From Actinomycetota bacterium (GTDB lineage: Bacteria > Actinomycetota > Acidimicrobiia > IMCC26256 > PALSA-555): a stretch of 40,328 bases of DNA. The translations under genes and the position numbers were made by a program. This document shows, one piece after another, positions 32,391 to 40,059 of the stretch. The notes beneath the pieces are model-generated. The model made no database searches and had not been told where the DNA came from. It worked only from the letters and a program-made list of their open reading frames with translations. The stretch covers positions 50,462 to 90,789 of the forward strand of contig PLJD01000127.1 of the NCBI GenBank assembly GCA_003140175.1. The letters are read 5' to 3'. Every line of letters begins with the position of its first letter. The stretch's first letter is position 1.

Positions 32391-32615
32391 TCACGCCGGG
32401 GGTTGCAGGTCGACGCGAAGCGTCAGCACGCCGTCGGTGAACTCCCACGTCGCGTCGCCGACGATCGAGAAGTCCTGGAAGTCGAGCTGGGCCTGGTCGA
32501 GGAACCGCTGGCGTTCGGGTCCCGCCACCGGTGGCAGCGGTCGGTCGCGCACCGCGCCGGCGCGGTCACGGAACCGCTCCAGCATGGCGTCGACGTCCAA
32601 GGCGTCCTCAGTCAC
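32391..32615 (-). CDS. small hypothetical protein downstream of prmC
   Basis: This 74-residue product begins VTEDALDVDAMLERFRDRAG, is highly charged and has no membrane segment. It ends DGVLTLRVDLQP, which looks like a beta-strand pair. Its frame extends to 32624, but AGGAGG sits directly against that GTG, whereas it is eight bases before GTG 32615, which is therefore chosen. The start overlaps the prmC stop by eight bases, so it is translated from the same message. No family is recognised; the tight coupling and the good ribosome site argue that it is a real gene. Confidence 0.65.
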   Translation of the reverse strand: MTEDALDVDAMLERFRDRAGAVRDRPLPPVAGPERQRFLDQAQLDFQDFSIVGDATWEFTDGVLTLRVDLQPPA

Positions 32616-33525
32616 CGGCCTCACCTCCTCGGGCCACCAGGACCCGCTCGCGATCGGCGAGATCCCGCTCGACCCGGACCTCCACGAACCCGGCGTCGCG
32701 CGCCAGCTGCGTCACCGTCGCCGCCTGGTGCGGGGCGAGCTCGACGACGAGCGTGCCCCCCGCCGCGGCGAGGAACTCGGGCGCGCCGGCGACCACGCGC
32801 TCGATCGCCTCCAGCCCGGTCGGACCGCTCACGAGCGCGTCGAGGGGCTCGTGGCCGGCGATCTCGTCGGCGAGATCCGCCACCTCGGATTCGGCGACGT
32901 AGGGGGGGTTGCTCACGAGCAGGCGGAATCGGCCGCGCAGCTCGGTCGGGAGCGCGTCGAACCAGTCGCCCTGCACGAGGCGCACCCGGGTCGCAGGGCC
33001 GGCCGAGCCGGCCAGGTTGGCCCGCGCCACGGCGAGCGCGTCGCCGCTGCGGTCGGTGCCCCAGACCTGGGCGTCGGGGAGCGCGCCGGCCAACGCCAAC
33101 GCGATCGCGCCCGACCCGGTGCCGAGGTCGGCGACCAGCTCCTCGCCGCGGGCGTCGCGCCAGCGATCGCCGCGGCCACGACGCAAACCGAGACGGGCGG
33201 CCTCGTCGAGCGCGACCTCGGCGGTCCGCTCGGTTTCGGGACGGGGGATCAGCACCCGAGGGTCGACGAAGAGATCGAGGCCGCAAAACGACCAGGACCC
33301 GAGCACGTACTGGAGCGGCTCTCCCTGGCGGCGGCGCTTCACCATCGTGTCGACGCGACGCTCGGCGAGCCTCGGCGCCGGTTCCTCGACCACCAGCGCG
33401 AGGGCGCCGTCACGCTGATCCGCGGCCTCTTCGACGATGCGGCGGGCGTCGATCGTCGGCGTGGGCAGCCCGGCGTCGCCGAGCGTTCGCTCGGCGTCCT
33501 CGAGCAGCGCCCGCCAGGTGCTCAC
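32608..33525 (-). CDS. prmC: peptide chain release factor N5-glutamine methyltransferase
   Basis: PrmC (HemK) methylates the glutamine of the GGQ motif in release factors RF1 and RF2, using SAM, and so raises termination efficiency. The 305 residues contain the N-terminal helical substrate-binding region (LLEDAERTLGDAGLPTPTIDARRIVEE), motif I in VADLGTGSGAIALALA, and the catalytic NPPY at 206-209 in LLVSNPPYVAESE. Its GTG overlaps the prfA stop (33522-33525), an arrangement common in bacteria. Its own substrate RF1 is the gene directly upstream. Confidence 0.95.
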   Translation of the reverse strand: MSTWRALLEDAERTLGDAGLPTPTIDARRIVEEAADQRDGALALVVEEPAPRLAERRVDTMVKRRRQGEPLQYVLGSWSFCGLDLFVDPRVLIPRPETERTAEVALDEAARLGLRRGRGDRWRDARGEELVADLGTGSGAIALALAGALPDAQVWGTDRSGDALAVARANLAGSAGPATRVRLVQGDWFDALPTELRGRFRLLVSNPPYVAESEVADLADEIAGHEPLDALVSGPTGLEAIERVVAGAPEFLAAAGGTLVVELAPHQAATVTQLARDAGFVEVRVERDLADRERVLVARGGEAGD

Positions 33526-34595
33526 CCGTCGCCGCCCAGCTGCGCGGAGCGTTCCGCGGCGGCGAGTGCGTCGGCGAGCTCATCGAGGGGCTCGCCGCCG
33601 GCGAGCACCTGGTCAAGGGCGTGCACCGTGACGCCGACCCGATGGTCGGTGACCCGGTTCTCCTTGAAGTTGTAGGTACGCACCTTCTCGGACCGGCCGC
33701 CACCGCGGACCTGGCTGCGACGAGCCGACGAGAGCTCGGCCTCCTGGCGGTCCCGCTCGAGCTGCAGCAGCCGGGACCGCAGGATCCGTAGCGCCTTGTC
33801 CTTGTTCTGCAGCTGGCTCTTCTCGTCCTGGCAGGTCACGACGACGCCGGTGGGGACGTGGGTGATCCGCACCGCGGAGTCGGTGGTGTTGACCGACTGG
33901 CCGCCGGGGCCGCTCGAGCGGTAGACGTCGATCTCGAGATCGTTGGGATCGAGATCGACGTCGAGCTCCTCAGCCTCGGGCAGGATCGCCACGGTCGCCG
34001 CGCTGGTGTGGACGCGACCTTGGCTCTCGGTGACCGGCACCCGCTGCACACGGTGGGGGCCGGCCTCGTACTTGAGACGAGCCCACGCGTCGGGGGCCTT
34101 CACGGCCAGGGTCACCTCCCGGGTGCCGCCCATCTCGGAAGGCTGGGTGGACAGCGTCTCGATCCGCCAGCCGTGTCGTCGCGCCAATGCCTCGTACATG
34201 CGGGCCAGGTCGGCGGCCCACAAGTTGGCCTCCTCGCCGCCCTCCGCGCCGCGGATCTCCACGATCACGTTGCGCCCGTCGTTGGGGTCGCGGGGCACGA
34301 GCAGATGGCGGAGCCGCGCGTCCACCTGTTCGACCTCACGTTCCTTGTCCGCGATCTCAGCCCGCAGGTATTCGCGCATCTCGCCATCGCCTTCCGCGGC
34401 GAGGAGCTCACGCGCGTCGGTGAGCTCGCCGTCGGCGCGCCGGTAGTCACGGTAGAGATCAACGATCGGGCGCAGCTCCTGGTGGCGACGCCCAGCGTCC
34501 CGAGCCGCGCGCTGGTCACCCGAGGCGTAGATCTCGGGCAGCTGCGACTCGAGCTTCTCCAGCTCGGTCTCGAGGTCGGCTAGTTGCTCGAACAC
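33522..34595 (-). CDS. prfA: peptide chain release factor 1
   Basis: RF1 reads UAA and UAG stop codons in the ribosomal A site and triggers peptide release. The 357-residue protein has the coiled N-terminal region, the codon-recognition domain with RVQRVPVTESQGRVHTSAATVA, and the catalytic GGQ at 231-233 in SSGPGGQSVNTTDSAVR. The PVT tripeptide and the TSAATVA block favour RF1 over RF2. Start is GTG at 34595, with TACCCT (34607-34602) six bases upstream and no Shine-Dalgarno. It leads the prfA-prmC-hypothetical unit. Confidence 0.95.
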   Translation of the reverse strand: MFEQLADLETELEKLESQLPEIYASGDQRAARDAGRRHQELRPIVDLYRDYRRADGELTDARELLAAEGDGEMREYLRAEIADKEREVEQVDARLRHLLVPRDPNDGRNVIVEIRGAEGGEEANLWAADLARMYEALARRHGWRIETLSTQPSEMGGTREVTLAVKAPDAWARLKYEAGPHRVQRVPVTESQGRVHTSAATVAILPEAEELDVDLDPNDLEIDVYRSSGPGGQSVNTTDSAVRITHVPTGVVVTCQDEKSQLQNKDKALRILRSRLLQLERDRQEAELSSARRSQVRGGGRSEKVRTYNFKENRVTDHRVGVTVHALDQVLAGGEPLDELADALAAAERSAQLGGDG

Positions 34596-34601
34596 CGGGC
34601 C

Positions 34602-34607
34602 AGGGTA
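34602..34607 (-). promoter_or_regulatory. leaderless -10 element of prfA
   Basis: TACCCT ends six bases before the GTG at 34595. The same hexamer precedes the FkbM and RecB-like genes. No Shine-Dalgarno is present in the intervening bases. Confidence 0.55.
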
Positions 34608-34624
34608 CCGACCCGCCTGTGACG

Positions 34625-35908
34625 TCAGTTGACGACAGGCACCGGGTCGAACTGGCCGCCGAGGACCGCCTGGGTGTCCTGGACGCCGAGCCAGGAGAGC
34701 CCGGTCGCGTACAAGGTCCGAAAATCGACGGTGGGCGTGACGTTGCCGGTGTCGTCGAGCTTGGTGAGCGACGGCGGCTCGCCGTAGCGACCACCTTTCA
34801 CGGCTGGTCCGATCAGGAAGTGCGGGTTGGCGGTGCCGTGGTCGGTGCCGCTGCCGTTCTCGGTGGGACGGCGGCCGAACTCCGACGTGGTCATCACCAT
34901 CACGCCGTCGGCCGCGCCGCCGAGGTCGTTGAAGAGCCCGGCGATTCCCTGGTCGAGGTCGGACAGCAGCGTCGGCTGGCGTTGCGCCTCGCCCTCATGG
35001 ACGTCGAAGTCCCCGACGCCGGTGATGTAGACGACGCGCGGCGCGAGCGGCGACCGGATGAGCTGGGCGGCGACCGCCAGGGACTCCACCACCGTGCTCT
35101 GCCCGTAGCCGGCCGCGCTGCCCGCGGCGGCGGTTCGCCCATTGCTCGTCGTCCCGGTCGACGAGCTCGAGCCCAGCACCTGGTCAAGGCGGGCGCGCGC
35201 TTTCACGGTCAGACCGACGGCCCGCTCGACCTGGCCGACGAGCGACGAGGTGTCAACCCGGGCCGGCGCGAAGTGTCCCCACGACGCCAGCAGCGCGTCG
35301 GAGCCGCCGGCCCACACGGGAAGGCGGGGCTCCAGCCCGGTGGCGTCGGCGATGGTGGTGGCGAACGAGTGCTGGCCGAGCAGCGCGGGGGCCGGCTGGG
35401 GGCCGACCGCGATGGCGGCGAGCGGGTCGTCGTAGCCGACCGTGCCGTCGAGGTAGGTCCCGAGCCAGCCGAGGTTGGTGGGGCGTTGCGCGCTCCACCA
35501 GGTCGCTAGCGACTCGAAGTGCGACAGGTTGGGGGGCGAGTACCCGACACCCTCGACGATCGCGACCTGGCCGGCCTTGTAGCGCGCCGCGAGCTGGGGG
35601 AGGCTTGGGTGCAGGCCGATCTCGCCGTCGAGGTCGATCGAGTTCGTGACCCCGAGCGTGGGTCGCAGCGAGTGGTACGCCGGGTCGGCGTGGGGCACAA
35701 CGGTGTTGAGGCCGTCGTTACCGCCGGCGAGCTCGATGACCACCAGGGTGCGCCCCGGGCTGGTCGGGCCCAAGGCGCCGGGTTGCGGCGCCGCCGCGTC
35801 GGCCGGGCCGGCCCACGCCCAGGTGCTGAGGACGTATCCAGATGCGGCGACCGCGACCGAGCCGGCGCCGAGGCGGCGCAGGAAGTCGCGGCGGGAGAGG
35901 TCGGTCAT
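34625..35908 (-). CDS. DUF1501 family protein with Tat signal
   Basis: This 427-residue protein is exported folded through the Tat system: the N-terminus LSRRDFLRRLGAGSVAVAASGYVL has the twin-arginine motif SRRDFL. The DUF1501 domain follows, with VVIELAGGNDGLNTVVPHADPAY at the start, VEGVGYSPPNLSHFESL in the middle, and VMTTSEFGRRPTENGSGTDHGTANPH near the end. These blocks resemble the alkaline-phosphatase/sulfatase superfamily metal-binding signatures. Function is unknown; DUF1501 is almost always paired with DUF1800, as here. Its ATG overlaps the DUF1800 stop by four bases. Confidence 0.9.
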   Translation of the reverse strand: MTDLSRRDFLRRLGAGSVAVAASGYVLSTWAWAGPADAAAPQPGALGPTSPGRTLVVIELAGGNDGLNTVVPHADPAYHSLRPTLGVTNSIDLDGEIGLHPSLPQLAARYKAGQVAIVEGVGYSPPNLSHFESLATWWSAQRPTNLGWLGTYLDGTVGYDDPLAAIAVGPQPAPALLGQHSFATTIADATGLEPRLPVWAGGSDALLASWGHFAPARVDTSSLVGQVERAVGLTVKARARLDQVLGSSSSTGTTSNGRTAAAGSAAGYGQSTVVESLAVAAQLIRSPLAPRVVYITGVGDFDVHEGEAQRQPTLLSDLDQGIAGLFNDLGGAADGVMVMTTSEFGRRPTENGSGTDHGTANPHFLIGPAVKGGRYGEPPSLTKLDDTGNVTPTVDFRTLYATGLSWLGVQDTQAVLGGQFDPVPVVN

Positions 35909-37188
35909 GTGACCGCGAACTCCGGCGACATGGCAGCGAGGGCGAACCGTCGAGCCGGGTCGGACTCGGCGTCGAGCACCGAGCGGGTGCTGGACGAGAC
36001 GTCGAAGATCCCGAAGGTTGCGAGCAGATCGTCGACGCGCGGCGGTGGTGTGGGTGGACCGCCGAGCGTGTCGAGGAGGTCGAAGGCGGTGACCAGGTCG
36101 TGGGGGCCGAGGAGCAGGGTGCCTGACGGGAATCCGCCCACGTTGGGGGGGAGGAACGGGAGGTAGTCGCCGGTGTGGAGCGCCTGGGCGGCGACGCCGG
36201 CGCGCTCGCCGGTCGTGGTGACGTTGCCGGCTTGGAGGATTCCGACCAGCTTCTCGACCGGGGTGCGGACCCGGTTCCGAACCGCGGCGTCGGACGTGAA
36301 CGCAGGTTCGGCCACGATCGCCTCCACGAGGGGCATGATCTGGTAGTTGCGCGCGAAGTTCGCGCCGAGCCGGCGGGCGGTCGCGGTGCTCGGATCGCTG
36401 CCCACCAGCTCGCGGTAGAGCTTCGTGGCGATGAACGTCCCCGTGCTCGGGTCACCCAGGATGACGTCGAGCGCGCTGTCGAGGTCGAAGTTGCCGGTGT
36501 GTTTGAGGAGCGTCTTGGTGGTGTCGTCGTGCCGGCGGGGGAGGAACGCGGCGGTCCAGGGGGCGATCCCGGCTTCGCTGAGTCGGGCCGAGGAGGGCAG
36601 TTCGGGCAGGTTGACGATCCAGCCGGTGAACGACCGGGACGCGCTGACGACGTCGGCCTGGGTGTAGCCACCGTCGCGGCCCATGGTGAAGAGCTCCATG
36701 CACTCTCGACCGAAGTTCTCGTTGCTCTTGTCGACCGTGTTGGTGATGCCGTCGAGGAAGAGGAGCATCGCCGGGTCCTTGGCCACGGCGTGGAGCAGGT
36801 CGGCGTAGCTGGCGGTGGCGTGCTCGCGGACGGTCACGTGCTGTTGGCGGAACAGGTAGGGGGCACGCACCTTCTGGAGGCTCGTGGCGAAGTGGTCGTG
36901 CCAGAACCAGACGAGGCGCTCCTCGATGAGCCGCGACGGCAAGCGCATCTGGTCGACCCACCAGCCGATGAGGGGGACGATGTCGGCGGGGCGGCTCGCT
37001 CGCAACGATGCGGGCGCCGGCATTGCCGGCGGCACCGGGCTGTGGCCCGAGAGGTCGAGTGCTCTCGTCACCGCCGAGTCGGGATCGGTCAGACCGGCAA
37101 GAAGGTCGGGGTGGGGTCCGATCCCGAGGCGCCGCACGACGTGGGCGATGCGCTCCCGAGCGGACACGTGCGTCACGCTGGTCAGCAT
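35905..37188 (-). CDS. DUF1800 family protein
   Basis: This 427-residue protein is a typical DUF1800 member: HVVRRLGIGPHPDLLAGL near the start, then WWVDQMRLPSRLIEERLVWFWHDHFATSLQKV, LLHAVAKDPAMLLFLDG and NENFGRECMELFTMGRDGGYTQADV. The final part has KLYRELV and FPSGTLLLGPHDL. No convincing signal peptide is visible, although the Tat-exported partner suggests that the pair acts outside the cytoplasm. The function is unknown. AGGA precedes the ATG by seven bases. It leads a two-gene operon. Confidence 0.9.
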   Translation of the reverse strand: MLTSVTHVSARERIAHVVRRLGIGPHPDLLAGLTDPDSAVTRALDLSGHSPVPPAMPAPASLRASRPADIVPLIGWWVDQMRLPSRLIEERLVWFWHDHFATSLQKVRAPYLFRQQHVTVREHATASYADLLHAVAKDPAMLLFLDGITNTVDKSNENFGRECMELFTMGRDGGYTQADVVSASRSFTGWIVNLPELPSSARLSEAGIAPWTAAFLPRRHDDTTKTLLKHTGNFDLDSALDVILGDPSTGTFIATKLYRELVGSDPSTATARRLGANFARNYQIMPLVEAIVAEPAFTSDAAVRNRVRTPVEKLVGILQAGNVTTTGERAGVAAQALHTGDYLPFLPPNVGGFPSGTLLLGPHDLVTAFDLLDTLGGPPTPPPRVDDLLATFGIFDVSSSTRSVLDAESDPARRFALAAMSPEFAVT

Positions 37189-37246
37189 CCGCTGGTCCTA
37201 TGAGGGGCCTGTAAAGCCGGGCCCAGAGATCGGTCAAACGAATCGA

Positions 37247-37278
37247 AGACCCTCCGGGTGGAATCGGATCGGAGGGGT
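37247..37278 (-). terminator. possible terminator after the LLM oxidoreductase gene
   Basis: GACCCTCC (37247 onward) pairs with GGAGGGGTC (ending 37278), with one bulged G and a loop of about 15 bases. It lies just past the stop of the minus-strand oxidoreductase gene and before the DUF1800 operon. Confidence 0.35.
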
Positions 37279-37288
37279 CCGTGCTCAG

Positions 37289-38659
37289 TCAGGCCAGCAG
37301 GTCGCGGAAGTCCTCGGGGGTCTCGCCGGTGGCGGTCTTGGCCGCGAGGTCGTCGAGCCACCGGTGGAAGTCGTCGCTGCCGGAGCGGTCGGCCAACGCG
37401 CGGGGGATGGCCGGGTACGCGTAGTCCGGGGATGGGAGCGGCGGATGGTCCGCCGCGGGCTTGCGGGCCAGCGCCGCCTCAATGACCGGCTCCAGACGCC
37501 GCGCTTTGTCGCGCTGGTGCGCGTCGTCACGGTCGGCGAACTCGGGGAGAACCTCGGTTCCGAAGAGCTCGATGCTCTCGAGGATGTCCTCGTGACGGTT
37601 CTTGCCGACCTGGGCGCAGAAGATGAGCTGGTCCACCCCACATGCCTCGTAGCGGCGCAGGTAGTCACGAAGCTGGTCGGGCGTGCCGATCGCACCGCGG
37701 ATCCCGAACGATCCGGCCTGCACGACCTTGGCTCCGAGCCGGTCGCCGTGCGCGCCGGCTGCCGCGACCGCGTCGGGGTCGTAGCCCTGTTCCGACCGGC
37801 GGGCCCGGTACTCGGCCCACACGTCGGTACGGCCCGGCTCGTGCCGTCCAAACAGGTAGTAGTGCGCGAGGGAGTAGCCGAAGAAGTTGCCGCCCTCGAG
37901 GCCTCGCGCGAGGGCCTCGTCTTCGTTTCGGTGGCACATGAACGGGGTGACGCAGGCAATTGTGGGGTTGACCGCGTCACCGACGGGGACGCATTGCTGC
38001 GCGAGGGTCTGCTCGTAGTCGCTGATCCAGCGCTGGGCCTCTTCGGGGTCGATGAACGCGAAGGTCAACGCGCCGATTCCGTGCTGGGCGGCGAGATGGA
38101 TCGTGTCGCGCCGGCTGCACGCCACCCACACCGGCGGGTGGGGTTTCTGGAACGGTTTCGGGACGACGTTGCGGGGCGGCATCGTGACGAAGGGCCCCGC
38201 ATGGCCGGTGAACGGCTCCTCGGTCAGGCAGCGCAACGAGACCCGCAGCCCCTCCTCCCACATGGCCCGCTTGTCGTCGGGGTTGATGAGGAAGCCGCCG
38301 AGCTCCGCCTCGGAGGACGACTCGCCGGTGCCGAAGTCGACGCGTCCACCCGAGATCAGATCGAGCGTGGCGATCCGTTCGGCGATGCGCGCCGGGTGGT
38401 TGAAGGGTGGGGGTGTCTGGACGATCCCGTGGCCGAGGCGCAGGTTCTTGGTGCGTTGCGACACCGCGGCGAGGAACACCTCGGGTGCGCTCGAGTGCGA
38501 GTACTCCTCGAGGAAGTGGTGTTCGACCTCCCAGACCGAGGCGATGCCGAGCGAATCGGCGAGCTCGCACTGCTCCAGGGCGTTTTGGAGCAGCTCGTAC
38601 TCGGACTGCTCATTCCAGGGTCGCGGGAGCTGGTGCTCGTAGAAGAGGCCGAACCGCAC
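37289..38659 (-). CDS. LLM class flavin-dependent oxidoreductase
   Basis: This is a 456-residue luciferase-like monooxygenase (TIM barrel) that uses reduced FMN or F420. Blocks typical of the family are MRFGLFYEHQLPRPW, SVWEVEHHFLEEYSHSSAPEVFLAA, LRLGHGIVQTPPPFNHPARIAERIATLDLISGGRVDFGTGES and, later, GIRGAIGTPDQLRDYLRRYEACGVDQLIF. The C-terminus from about residue 390 is an extension ending near the stop. GTG 38659 is supported by TAGCCT six bases upstream. Substrate is unknown; long-chain aldehydes or xenobiotics are possible. Confidence 0.88.
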   Translation of the reverse strand: MRFGLFYEHQLPRPWNEQSEYELLQNALEQCELADSLGIASVWEVEHHFLEEYSHSSAPEVFLAAVSQRTKNLRLGHGIVQTPPPFNHPARIAERIATLDLISGGRVDFGTGESSSEAELGGFLINPDDKRAMWEEGLRVSLRCLTEEPFTGHAGPFVTMPPRNVVPKPFQKPHPPVWVACSRRDTIHLAAQHGIGALTFAFIDPEEAQRWISDYEQTLAQQCVPVGDAVNPTIACVTPFMCHRNEDEALARGLEGGNFFGYSLAHYYLFGRHEPGRTDVWAEYRARRSEQGYDPDAVAAAGAHGDRLGAKVVQAGSFGIRGAIGTPDQLRDYLRRYEACGVDQLIFCAQVGKNRHEDILESIELFGTEVLPEFADRDDAHQRDKARRLEPVIEAALARKPAADHPPLPSPDYAYPAIPRALADRSGSDDFHRWLDDLAAKTATGETPEDFRDLLA

Positions 38660-38665
38660 CCGCCC

Positions 38666-38671
38666 AGGCTA
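38666..38671 (-). promoter_or_regulatory. leaderless -10 element of the LLM oxidoreductase gene
   Basis: TAGCCT ends six bases before the GTG at 38659. The six intervening bases, GGGCGG, could hardly act as a ribosome site because they touch the start codon. Confidence 0.5.
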
Positions 38672-38775
38672 GGGGGCGTCAGCGTGGCGCGCCGACCGCC
38701 GCGTGCCTCGCGCCCATCGGTCCCGACCACGCGCTCGGCTCAGCTCCGCTCGCGCGTCCGTGCCGGCGCGCCCAA

Positions 38776-38826
38776 TCATCTGGCGCCGAAGGAACGCCAG
38801 TAGCGGTTGACCACCAACACCCGCAT
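38776..38826 (-). other. 16-codon open frame after the DUF1385 gene
   Basis: ATG 38826 to TGA 38776 encodes MRVLVVNRYWRSFGAR. The first residues resemble the N-terminus of a GT-B glycosyltransferase, which could make it a truncated gene relic. No ribosome site is evident. It lies 29 bp past the DUF1385 stop in an otherwise empty 195-bp gap. Confidence 0.2.
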
Positions 38827-38854
38827 GGGGCGGCGCGGATCCGAGGCGGGCGGG

Positions 38855-39784
38855 TCAGGCGGAGCCGAAGGCGGGCTGCGGTCCCGGGACGCGCTGGGGC
38901 ACCCGGGCGTCGACCTCGGCGAGCTGCTCGGGGGTGAGCACCGCACGGAGCGACGCGATCGCGACTTCGAGCTGGTCGAGGCTCGGCTGGCGGGTCGTGA
39001 GCCGTTGCAGGGCCAAGCCGGGGACCATCAGGGTCCGCACCCAGCGTCGATCCATGCGCGACGCCGCGAATCGGATCACTTCGTAGGCGAGCCCGGCGAC
39101 GACGGGGAGGAGCACGATGCGGGAGGTGACGAGCCAGAACAGGTCCGGGCGCCCCACGAGGGCGTAGACGACAATCGTGATGACCATCACCGTGAGCAAG
39201 AAGTTGGTGCCGCAGCGCACGTGCTCGGTGGTGAAGCGCTGGGCGGACTCGGGAGTGAGTTCGGCGTCGCGTTCGTAGGCGGCGATCGACTTGTGCTCCG
39301 CCCCGTGGTACTGGAACACCCGCTTGATGTCCGGCAGCAGCGAGATCAAGGCCAGATAGCCGAGGAAGATCGCCAGGCGGATCACACCTTCGGCGAGGTG
39401 ATACGCGATCCCGCTCACGCCGAGCGCGCTCGCGATGCCCGCATTGATGAAGGTTGGCACCACGATGAAGAGCGCAGTGAAGAAGAGCAAGGCCCCCGCG
39501 ATCGTCCAGCCCATGGCCCGGGACGAGAGGCGCTCCTCCTCGGGCAGCTGACGGTCGGCCGACCAGGCGAGCGCCCGGAACCCCAGGCTCAGCGACTCGG
39601 CGAGCGCGACGACACCCCGCACGAGTGGAACTTTCGCCCAGCGTTGCCCCCAGTCGGAGGCGTCGTGGACCGCGAGCTCGATCTCCCCGTCGGGGGCGCG
39701 GACGGCGACCGCCCAGCTGCGCTCCCCGCGCATCATGACGCCCTCCACCACGGCCTGGCCGCCCAGGTAGCGGGGCGTGGACAT
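38855..39784 (-). CDS. DUF1385 family membrane protein
   Basis: This 309-residue protein begins STPRYLGGQAVVEGVMMRGERSWAVAVR, the diagnostic opening of DUF1385. It then has several hydrophobic helices and the block FQYHGAEHKSIAAYERDAELT, with TTEHVRCGTNFLL after it, where conserved H, E and C residues could bind metal. Family function is unknown. DUF1385 commonly lies between rpmE and prfA in actinobacteria and Firmicutes, as it does here apart from the inserted genes. The longer frame to 39961 overlaps rpmE and lacks family similarity, so ATG 39784 is chosen; it lies 8 bp after the rpmE stop. Confidence 0.9.
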   Translation of the reverse strand: MSTPRYLGGQAVVEGVMMRGERSWAVAVRAPDGEIELAVHDASDWGQRWAKVPLVRGVVALAESLSLGFRALAWSADRQLPEEERLSSRAMGWTIAGALLFFTALFIVVPTFINAGIASALGVSGIAYHLAEGVIRLAIFLGYLALISLLPDIKRVFQYHGAEHKSIAAYERDAELTPESAQRFTTEHVRCGTNFLLTVMVITIVVYALVGRPDLFWLVTSRIVLLPVVAGLAYEVIRFAASRMDRRWVRTLMVPGLALQRLTTRQPSLDQLEVAIASLRAVLTPEQLAEVDARVPQRVPGPQPAFGSA

Positions 39785-39792
39785 GACGCGGG

Positions 39793-40005
39793 CTAGGCCG
39801 GCTTGTTGGCTTTGGCGTAGCGGCGCTGGAACCGCTCGACCCGGCCGCCGGTGTCCACGAGCTTCTGCTTGCCCGTATAGAAGGGGTGGCACTCCGAGCA
39901 CAGCTCGACCCGCAGCGACGGGACGGTGGAGTGGGTCGTGAACTCGTTCCCGCACGAGCAATGCACCGTGCAGGTGACGTAATCGGGGTGAACGTCGGTC
40001 TTCAT
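39793..40005 (-). CDS. rpmE: 50S ribosomal protein L31 (zinc-binding form)
   Basis: Ribosomal protein bL31 bridges the two subunits. The 70-residue product starts [22 protein letters not shown] and carries the zinc motif Cys16-x-Cys18 with Cys36-x2-Cys39, so it is the C+ form used when zinc is sufficient. [24 protein letters not shown] is the classic C-terminal signature. ATG 40005 is chosen over an upstream in-frame GTG because the family starts MK, and TAGATT lies seven bases before it. It sits between rho and DUF1385 as in most actinobacteria. Confidence 0.96.
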   Translation of the reverse strand: MKTDVHPDYVTCTVHCSCGNEFTTHSTVPSLRVELCSECHPFYTGKQKLVDTGGRVERFQRRYAKANKPA

Positions 40006-40012
40006 GGCAACC

Positions 40013-40018
40013 AATCTA
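40013..40018 (-). promoter_or_regulatory. leaderless -10 element of rpmE
   Basis: TAGATT ends seven bases before the ATG at 40005. It lies in the 54-bp gap between the rho stop and rpmE, giving rpmE its own promoter. Confidence 0.55.
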
Positions 40019-40059
40019 CAGGTCGATTCGGGGCGTGCCGCGCGCCGCCCGGGGAGTGG

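Noticed and set aside
34619..34626. TGACGTCA palindrome upstream of prfA
   Set aside because: Eight-base palindromes are expected by chance and it overlaps the DUF1501 stop codon; no bacterial regulator is tied to it here.
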